Shown here: piece after piece, positions 56,075-64,000 of the stretch | Numbering within the stretch: the stretch's first letter is position 1 | Layout of the letters: each line of letters starts with the position of its first letter | NCBI GenBank assembly: GCA_036874045.1 | Contig: JAZBRI010000003.1 | Coordinates: forward strand, 19,755,501 to 19,819,500 | DNA length: 64,000 nt | Origin: Cymodocea nodosa | Lineage: Eukaryota > Streptophyta > Magnoliopsida > Alismatales > Cymodoceaceae | Direction of reading: 5' to 3' | Notes under the pieces: model-generated | What the model saw: the letters and a program-made list of their open reading frames with translations, nothing else | Told to the model about the DNA's origin: nothing | Databases searched by the model: none | Made by a program: the position numbers and the translations under genes

Positions 56075-58320
56075 CATAGATCATAGGTACTCATTACCAA
56101 GAGCTCCTTCACAAAATAGGATAGTAGAACGTAAAAACAAATCACTTCAAGAAATGTCTAGAACCATGTTAAATGAAAATAAGTCACCCTTATTTCTCTA
56201 GGCAGAAGTAGTTCATACAACATGTTATGTTATAAATAGGGTACATTTAAGACCCATTTTGGATAAAACTCCTTATGAGATATAGTATAATAGGGTTCCC
56301 AAAATCAATTATTTAAAACCCTTTGGTTGCAAGTGTTTTATTTTGAACACTAAGGAACGTAGAGACAAATTTAGAGCTAAATTAGATGAAGGTATTTTTG
56401 TTGGTTATTCCATTAGAAGTAAGGCATATAGAGCATATAATAAATCAACAAAAATTATTGAGGAAACCCTATATGTGAAATTTCATAAAAATTTTCATTT
56501 GGATTTTAGACATGTTGAAAATATTGATTTAGAAATTCTCCTAGAAATGGTATCAAATGATGTTGACAGAGAAATTGAGAGATTATCTGATGGACTAAGA
56601 AATATAAACTTAATGATGAAGATTTACAAGAAAATAATACCATGCCTATAGAAAATGTGGAACAACATAGAAATTGGTGTTATGCTTCATCTCATCCTAT
56701 TGATCAAATAATAGGCGATCCTAATCAAGGTGTTAGGACTAGGTCATCAGTAGTCAACATTTGTGGTGCTTATTCATTTGTTTCATTACTAGAACTTTAG
56801 AAAACTGAAGATGCCTTAGAAGATGAATTTTGGTATTTAGCTATGCAAGATGAGCTAAATCAATTTATAAGAAATGAGGTATGGAATCTAGTTTCACCCC
56901 TTGAAAATCAGTCTGTAATAAGAACAAGATGGGTATTTAGAAACAAAGTAGATCAGGATAGACATATAGTTAAAAATAAAGCAAGGTTAGTTATTCAAGG
57001 TTACAAGCGAGAGGAATGAATTAACTATGATGAAACATTTGCTCCTATTGCTAGACTATAATCAAAACGAATTTTGTTAGCATATGCTTGTTACATGGAT
57101 TTCAAATTATATCAAATGGATGTTAAGACTACTTTTTAAATGGATATATAAAAGAAGAAGTTTATGTAAAACAACCTCTAGGTTTTGAAGATTCAAAACA
57201 TCTTGAGCATGCTTACAAGCTTAAAAAGTCACTATATGGCCTTAAACAAGCCCCTAGGTCTTGGTATGAGATGTTATCTGAATTTCTTATAGAAAAAGGG
57301 TATTCTATGGGAAAGGTAGATCACACCCTTTTTATTAAGAAAGTCGAAAAGATATATTGGTAGTTCAAATCTATGTAGATGACATTATATTTGGAGCAAC
57401 AAATGAAAAATTAGTTATCTTTTTTGAACGACATGACTAATCAATTTGAAATGAGTATGATGGGTGAACTATCATTTTTTCTAGGCTTACAAATTAAGCA
57501 GTTAGAATAGGGAACTTTTATTTCACAAGAAAAATATACTCGAGATTTATTAAAGAGGTTTGGACTAGACAACACTAAAATGAAAAATACACCAATGAGT
57601 ACTATCACTAAATTAGATAAAGATGACTTTGGAAAATTTGTAGATATAAAATAATATAGAAGTATGATTAGTTCATTACTTTATTTAACAGCTAGCTGAC
57701 CAAATATTATGTTTAGTGTGTGTACTTGCACTAGATATCAATCTAGTCCTAAAGAATCACAACTACTTGCTGTTAAATGAATATTTAAATATCTATTAGG
57801 AACCATCAATTTCGGATTGTTTTACTTTAAACACAGTTTTTTAAAGTTAATACGTTATAGTGATGTTGATTTCATAGGATGTAAGTTTGAAAGAAAAAGC
57901 AATAGTGGCACTTGTCAATTATTAGGAAATTCTTTAGTGTCATGGTTTAGCAAAAAGAAAAATTATGTAGCATTATCTACAATAGAAGCTAAATATATAG
58001 CTGCTGCACTTTGCTGTGCTCAAATCTTATGGATCAAATAGACTTGAGAAGATTTTAATTTAGCCTATGAACCAACTAAGATTTTCTATGATAGTAGTTC
58101 TACAATAAGTTTATCTAAAAATCCTGTTTTACACTTACGAGCTAAACATATAGAAGTTAGACATCATTTTGTAAGGGATAATGTGATAAAAGGAAAAATA
58201 GTATTAAATTTTGTTCCAACCACAAAACAATTAGCAGATCTATTTACAAAATCCTTAGATGAAAATACTTTTTCAAAATTACGATTAAAACTTGGTATCT
58301 ATAGGTTATCTAATGTTTAA
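56075..58320 (+). pseudogene. Sirevirus integrase C-terminus, RT and RNase H
   Basis: Integrase resumes with PRAPSQNRIVERKN, then the FVGYS connector (56400), RT from about 56870 with [15 protein letters not shown] near 57370, [13 protein letters not shown] near 57235, and RNase H (CQLLGNSLVSWFSKK near 57920). Many breaks. Confidence 0.88.
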
Positions 58321-60206
58321 AATTGTCCTGTTCATTACATAATATTTTGGTTTCTTAAAAGGGAGTTCAGAAGTTAATTTCTTTATATTAGAAAAACTCA
58401 AAATATTTGCTTTAGAATTATTGTTTACTAGTAGTTAAGAATTTATGAAATTCTAATTTTTATTAAAGTCAATTTATTTAAGGAATATCCAGAAAAGGTT
58501 ACTTAGGGAAAGTTGATTTAATTCAATATGAGTACCAACTATATTTTTTTTACTTATATATACGCCTTTATAGAGAAAATACATAGAAAATATGTACAAT
58601 TTATTAAAGAAAAGTTATTAATATACTGTTAGAAAAATTAAGTCTTGCAATTATCTCTTATTCAATTTACTGTCTTATTTTATTTTTGGTCTGAAATTAC
58701 TTGAGTAATTAAGTCCGTTAGGAGATCTTAAACCCTAGTCACTTGAACTAACTTATTTGAGATGTACTGATTAAAAACTCATTATACAAGTAATTCAGAT
58801 TCCACTTAAAAAAAAAAAAGTTACATGTTCTCACTTATCATTAAGTAACTAGTTATCTTTCCTCTAAGCAAAGGATTGTGATTACATAAAAATATGATAT
58901 TGTGGGAGGTAATAAATAAAATAAATATAAAAAAAAGGAGCAATGTACTCAAGCCTAGTTTATTTTATAGATGTTATAACAATTCTACCATAAACTGTGC
59001 ATATAATCTTTATTATTTTTTTGTTACTATCTATTCTTTACATATAATGTAATGCATTTATTTTCTTGAATTCAAGTACTCATTATTGAATCCTTTTAAT
59101 TTACCTGAAGGTATGTCTCTGTGAATTTTCTTTTGTAAACTGAATAAAATAAAAGTTAGAAAGTCTAAATTATTAAATCTACTATTTATTTCTATATTTA
59201 ACTTTAAAAAAAGAGATTTTTATATTGGGGCTTGGCAACCTAGTTTAAGTAAGCCATATGCCTTAAAATGCAAAAAAAAATTTGGGGCTTGGCAACCCAC
59301 TTAAGTTAGCCATTTAAACTTAAATGAAAAATCTATTTGAACAAAACAACCATTTGAACTTAAAGGAAAAATCTATTTGAACAAAATAGTCATTTGAACT
59401 TAAATGAAAAATCTATTAGGGCTTGACAACCTAATTTTAAGTAGCTATGGTTTATCTTTACTACATTTATGTAGGGGGAGCCAAGCAAAACAATAGTAAA
59501 TCTATTCAAGTGAAATTATTCTGGAACTTATATTGATAAAAAGTTAGACTCATTTAGTTAGTTTAACATATAGTTATGCATTTCACCTGATATCTACCAT
59601 TTTATCTTGCATATAGATAAATAACCATCCGAGTTTTTCATATAGTTATGTTTTATTATCCTACAAACTCGAATAGTTAGGTTTTTATCTGAGTTTCTGT
59701 TTTAAATTCTTATATTTTATCTTTTTAAGAAACTCGAATAGTTATGCTTAAGTCTTCGACTTTTCAGCATATCCGTCCAAGAAACTTGAACACTTAACAT
59801 AGTATTATTATATTTTTATGAAAGACTTAACATATGATAGTAACTATTCTAGTTTGTCGTATAATTATATGCTTCACTACTCATAAAACTCGAATAGTTA
59901 TCATAAGTCTTCGAGTTTCTCATTTTACTTAGTCAGTAGTTATTTTCTTTACATGAACAATTACATTAAGTCTTTTGCTTTGATAGGTTGTAAAACTTGT
60001 ACAGTTGTTCTAAGCTTTCAAGTTATTTATGAGTAACAGATCTTATATTTATGATTTCAATGATTGAATCTATTTATCCGTTTATAAACTTGAAGAGTTA
60101 TAAATATTTTACTAACAGCCTTTCATGTTTTTACCTTTGTAAAACCCTAGATTGAAAATCTTTACTTCCACTAAGTTCTATAGTGAAAAGCAGAGATTAA
60201 TCGACA
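58321..60206 (+). other. Sirevirus spacer between pol and third ORF
   Basis: AT-rich and noncoding. It contains two TTGGGGCTTGGCAACC copies (59225 and 59282), a 40-bp tandem repeat (59311-59428), a lone ATGTAGGGGGAGCC purine tract near 59470, and at 59600-60080 a run of AACTCGAATAGTTA-type motifs, oriented opposite to those in the Y LTR. Confidence 0.6.
59311..59428 (+). repeat. 40-bp tandem repeat, three units
   Basis: Units begin at 59311, 59351 and 59391 with CATTTGAACTTAAATG or a one-base variant. The third unit passes into a third GGGCTTGACAACC copy. Confidence 0.85.
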
Positions 60207-62763
60207 ATGTCAGGACATGGAAGAGGACGTGGTAGAATGACAAAAGTGTAGAAAAGGGAGATAAAACTTCAGAAAATAGAAAGCGAGATCAAAGATATTT
60301 ACTCTAGGTATATGTTTTCCAGTAAAGTATTGCATGAAATTTGAAAATCTGTTCAAGAGGAGAAAAATTTATGTTGAAGTTTATTAGAAATTATGCTAAA
60401 ACATAGTTTAGACTAAAATAGACTAAACTTTCTGCATTGCAAACATGGAAAAGAATGTTACAACCTAGCTCTGAGGTTGTTACAAGTTCTAGACAAGTAC
60501 TTGAAAAATCGGTATAGTTTATCACTTATTACAGAAAGAAATGGGGACCCATGATAGAAAATGCTAATAGGGAATTAGAAAATTTATATTTCCAACATTT
60601 TTTTCCCCTAGCTGTTTTAAATGATATACAGAAATTTATTAATGAACAGAAAACTTCCATTTGGAAAATGGGCCTTCGAAGTGAAGGATAGAGAGTTTAT
60701 CAGCTGAAAATAGTTGAGGTTGAGAGCTTAAAACTCTATATTTCATTATTACAACCTGGTGAAGGACCATTAGAACCACAATTGCGTTTAACAGGAGAAA
60801 TAAAGAAAACATTAGAACCTCTTGCAAAACCTAAGACACTATAGACATATAGTCGGAAGAAGAAAACAATAGAATATTTTGGACTAATTGTAGGTGTACA
60901 AGGTATATTGCAGCAAAGAGAAGAATCGTTGAAAAATGGAAAACTATGTTCCATTGCATAAGCTAGACAAGATTTTGTTTCAAAAATCCCAATAGATGTG
61001 ACAAATATCAGATTACAAGTATACACATTAAGATATTGGGTCACATTAGTTCATAATTCTTCTTTCAATACAATGGACAATTTTTCACATCCTGCTGCAA
61101 CACAACATTCTTTTCCTACGGAAATAGAAAATGTAGGAAATTTTGATAATATATATACAAATAATATCAATTTTGATGGCATAGACACTAAGTCTATGAA
61201 TTTTGAAGATAATTCATCTAAAGAGGAATGTACAAATATTCTTCCTCTTACTATATCTCAAATTGACAATTTTAATTTTTGGTACAATTGCTTATATATC
61301 TAGTTATGTCTATTACAGTATACATGTTATTTGTTGATAACTATATATAATTAGCAAAATACACAGTTACAAATAGAATATGACATTGATGAAGTCTCAC
61401 ATATAGAAATTACGGAATTACAGAATAATTCTATAGTATAGACAAATATAAAATATTCTTTCATATAGAGACAATTATTATATAGACCAATTATAGAAAT
61501 AAATGTTATTGATAGAGAGAATATTACACAGACTGTTGATATTGATATACAAATATTAGTTGTTGATATGTTTGACGAAGATCAAATAGAGGAAGCTCAA
61601 CATATTATTGATATGACAATAACAAATATTTCAAACATTTATGCTAGCTTTGATAGAAATTTCACTAGTTTTGAAAGATTTGAAAATTTGGATACTACTG
61701 AAAATTTTCAAACAAGTCCTAGGTTAGAAACTCATGACAGGAAAATACCTAATCTTGAACAAATTTAGAAGATAGTACACTTTTATGATTTAGAAGTAAA
61801 TCCTGTATGAAAAATTTCAAATGTATAAAACTTTCACAATTTTATATTTAAGACCAATTAAGTTTGAAGGGATGGCAAACATTAAAGAAATGTTTGAATT
61901 TCAAGGTTTGTTGACTCTACTTCTACAACAACTAGGCCATCTTGTTATACTCGACATTGTAAGTTGCTTTTATTCAAACTTAATAGTAGAAGATAGTATT
62001 CCTGTTTCAAATATACAAGCATCAGATATATATTTAACTCCAGAAATACTTTATCAAGTACTTGGACTAAAAAATGAAGGAGTTAAATTATCAGAAAAAA
62101 ATAGGTCTATCATTTGGGATGGGACATCAAAAGTTTAGCCAAAGATCCGACTGCCAATAGTCAAATGAGGTTATTAAATGATTTAAATGGCCAAGCACGA
62201 TTTATTGCAAAGATATTGCATGCTTCAATTTTTTAAAGATTTGGTCATGGAGTAGAATTTGGTAGATGTTGTCTTTATGTGACTTATGCACTAATTAACC
62301 ATATACAGGTGAACTGGTATGATATTTTTGTTTATCATATTTTAAATTTGCAGAGTAAATTATTTTATGGTGATGCACTTTTAAGACTTGTGGCAAGTCA
62401 AATAGATATTACACTTTGGCTATAGAAAAAATTATAGTGACGATCTTTCTCTATAAAAGAACTTTAGAAATACCAGGAAACAGATATACCTATGATTCGA
62501 CAGCAACAACAACACAGGATCAACAAAATTAGCTAGAGCAACAACAATAATAGTCAACATAGTTTACAGTAGAACAATAGCAACATACAGCATATGAACA
62601 ACATATAGATATACATATAGATTTCTGACAGCAACAACCACAAGCTTCACATTTAGATTTAGATCAAGTAGTAATTGATCAAATAAACAAAGTAAGTATA
62701 GAAATTGCATAAATTTTTTTTGATACTCTACTAGATATTTTTCGAAGACAAAGAGGCTTGTGA
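60207..62763 (+). pseudogene. Third ORF of the Sirevirus (env position), function unknown
   Basis: It starts MSGHGRGRGRMTKV at 60207, an Arg/Gly-rich N-terminus, and ends LLDIFRRQRGL at 62763, about 850 codons in all. The middle is rich in Asn/Asp/Thr (61000-61770). The C-terminal third begins MANIKEMFEFQGLLTLLLQQ (61875), then VSCFYSNLIVEDS, YLTPEILYQVLGLKNEG, INHIQVNWYDIFVYHI and a Gln-rich stretch. This third shares its layout with the Gypsy ORF at 46407-47150. I see no strong signal peptide or membrane segment, so the env label would rest on position only. The Arg/Gly start suggests nucleic-acid binding, which is inference. About fifteen breaks. Confidence 0.65.
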
Positions 62764-63052
62764 AAATAAACAAATTATGTATTACATGATTTTTTCATTG
62801 TAATTTGTTACCAAAAATTATGTAAATTATTTACAAAATTTAATGTTATACACTTGTTTTTGACAATTCTTGTTTAAAATAGTTTTTATTATCCACGAGT
62901 AAGCTATGCATGTTTAAAAATTTCTTTTTGAAAAATATATATTTAGCATATTTTTCTTCCATACATATTGTTTACTTTTTTATAATGCCAAAAAGGGGAG
63001 AAGAAACATTATTTGACTTATTAGGTTTTGACATCATCAAAAAGAGGGAGAT
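62764..63052 (+). promoter_or_regulatory. 3' noncoding region with two polypurine tracts
   Basis: CCAAAAAGGGGAGAAG (about 62987) and CATCAAAAAGAGGGAGAT (63034) precede the LTR. The same pair, at similar spacing, occurs at 42583 and 42630. Confidence 0.75.
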
Positions 63053-64000
63053 TGTTAGGAATTTTGTTTTGATAATGAATATTTTATTAAAGTTTATAAA
63101 TAAGTCTAAATAAAATTTTCTAAGTATAATAGTCACGTAATTAAATGTTGACAAGTTATCAGAAAGTTTCATTTAAAATTTCGGATAGTTAACTTTCGGA
63201 TAATTAAAGATTTTTAGATAGTTAAGCTTTGGATAGTTAAATTTTTTGGATAGTTAACATTTCGATTTAGTCAAAGAGTTATGTTAAAAACTCATATAGT
63301 TAAGTTATCTACACGTGTATTTTTAATGTTTTAAGTTTTCACGTGTTTTCTACGTACATTTGGTAATGAAAAATCGAAGAGTTAGATAACTGTTCAAGTT
63401 TTTATATACATAGATGGATAACTGTTCGAGTTTTATAAAATGACTAATGAACAGATAAGTTTTCTTGTTCAGTCATGTGTTTTGTAGGTGCAAGAATTCA
63501 AAGAGTTACAAATAATTGTTCGAGTTTTTATAGGACTTAAAGGATAAATGTTTGACTAAAGTAGTGACTTAGAAGATATTCTATAAATCTCCAAGAAAAT
63601 AAAGTTTTAGTGGATCTATGATATGAAATTGTGGAAATTCAAAATAAGAAGTGGACATTCAAAATAAAGAGTGGACATAGTAGAAATTCAAAAAGACAAT
63701 GGAAATCGTGGATAATTTGAATTTGAAATTAGTACGTGGGATTATGGATTAAGTGGATGAATATGTTGAATATGAAGTCATAGTTCAACTACTATAAATA
63801 GAAGGTACGAGTTGCATTACCATCATCCCAATCTCAAATACCAAGTTTGAATATTCAATCACATTCCAATCCAAATCTCAAACACCAAATCTGAGTATTC
63901 AAATACAAAAAATTTCTCCAACATTAGAAGAAGTTCAAAATTCCAAGTAATTTCAGAAAAGGAGCTGCAACGTAAGAAGTTTGGAAATTTAACAACTAGA
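63053..64000 (+). repeat. Y-family LTR, 3' end outside window
   Basis: It starts TGTTAGGAATTTTG and shows TTCGGATAGTTA, TTCGGATAATTA and GAGTTAGATAACTGTTC motif copies, ACACGTGT and a TATA-like ACTATAAATAG near 63790. It aligns throughout with 42644-43689. Confidence 0.88.

Larger units (their letters stand above)
53590..64000 (+). mobile_element. Ty1/Copia Sirevirus with a third ORF (family Y), 5'-truncated, broken
   Basis: Parts are the protease end and integrase (53590-54264), a solo LTR insertion (54265-56074), the rest of pol (56075-58320), a 1.9-kb spacer, a third ORF (60207-62763), polypurine tracts (about 62988-63052) and the start of a 3' LTR that runs off the window. A position after pol is where Sireviruses such as SIRE1 carry an env-like gene. 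The 5' LTR and gag are missing, cut by the Gypsy LTR. About twenty breaks in the coding parts. Confidence 0.85.

Noticed and set aside
60207-62763. Calling the third ORF a retroviral-type envelope
   Set aside because: The position fits, but I see no convincing signal peptide, membrane anchor or coiled coil. The C-terminal third instead resembles a plant-transposon-type domain.
1-64000. tRNA or rRNA genes, organelle DNA insertions, prokaryotic systems
   Set aside because: I saw no tRNA-like cloverleaf with A/B boxes, no rRNA core sequence, no plastid or mitochondrial genes and no operon-like gene clusters. The tRNA-like matches are only the retroelement primer sites.

Overview
This is nuclear DNA from a flowering plant. 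It holds two intact host genes in a sea of AT-rich, nested LTR retrotransposons. Plant markers are the Ty1/Copia elements of the Tork (Tnt1-like) and Sirevirus lineages, an Athila-like Ty3/Gypsy element, a Harbinger/Tourist-type DNA transposon, a CML13/14-type calcium sensor and a five-exon nuclear IBA57 gene. The host exons with the most GC (the CML gene, IBA57 exon 1) contrast with the AT-rich surroundings, which hints at a monocot. I cannot name the species.

Layout. 1-1480: a Sirevirus-type LTR (family X) cut by the window edge, inserted into a Tnt1-like Copia copy (1481-4420). 4421-9036: a 55-bp tandem repeat, unassigned AT-rich DNA and a 2.0-kb non-autonomous Harbinger element (5521-7519, TAA target duplication) carrying a GC-rich 110-bp minisatellite. 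9037-14225: a structurally complete Copia element (240-bp LTRs, ACTAT duplications) with a 30-bp minisatellite in its leader. 14226-17300: fragments of Gypsy (family G) and Sirevirus (family Y) LTRs.

17743-23520 is the gene island, with both genes on the minus strand: a CML13/14-like EF-hand protein (one exon, 147 aa) and IBA57, the mitochondrial Fe-S assembly factor (five exons, 400 aa). They have no evident functional link. A G-family LTR begins about 120 bp upstream of the IBA57 start codon.

23641-31440: reverse-strand pieces of the Gypsy element and a cluster of X LTRs, two of them head to head in opposite orientation, forming a large inverted repeat. 31441-43689: a Sirevirus pol remnant split by a second Sirevirus (32003-39309, TAGAT duplications), then the 3' end of a Y-family Sirevirus. 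43690-53570: a rearranged Athila-like Gypsy element with integrase end, an extra ORF, gag, and an F-box/FBA-like coding segment just upstream of its 3' noncoding region. 53590-64000: a Sirevirus (Y LTR) with pol, a long spacer, a third ORF of about 850 codons and a 3' LTR, interrupted by another solo LTR.

The most notable observations are the F-box-like sequence inside the Gypsy element, related third ORFs in a Copia and a Gypsy context, and degenerate arrays of a GAGTTA/TAACTC-type motif in LTRs of several otherwise different families. All retroelements look like fossils. Splice sites and boundaries were read by eye. Lineage names rest on motif recognition, not on a search.
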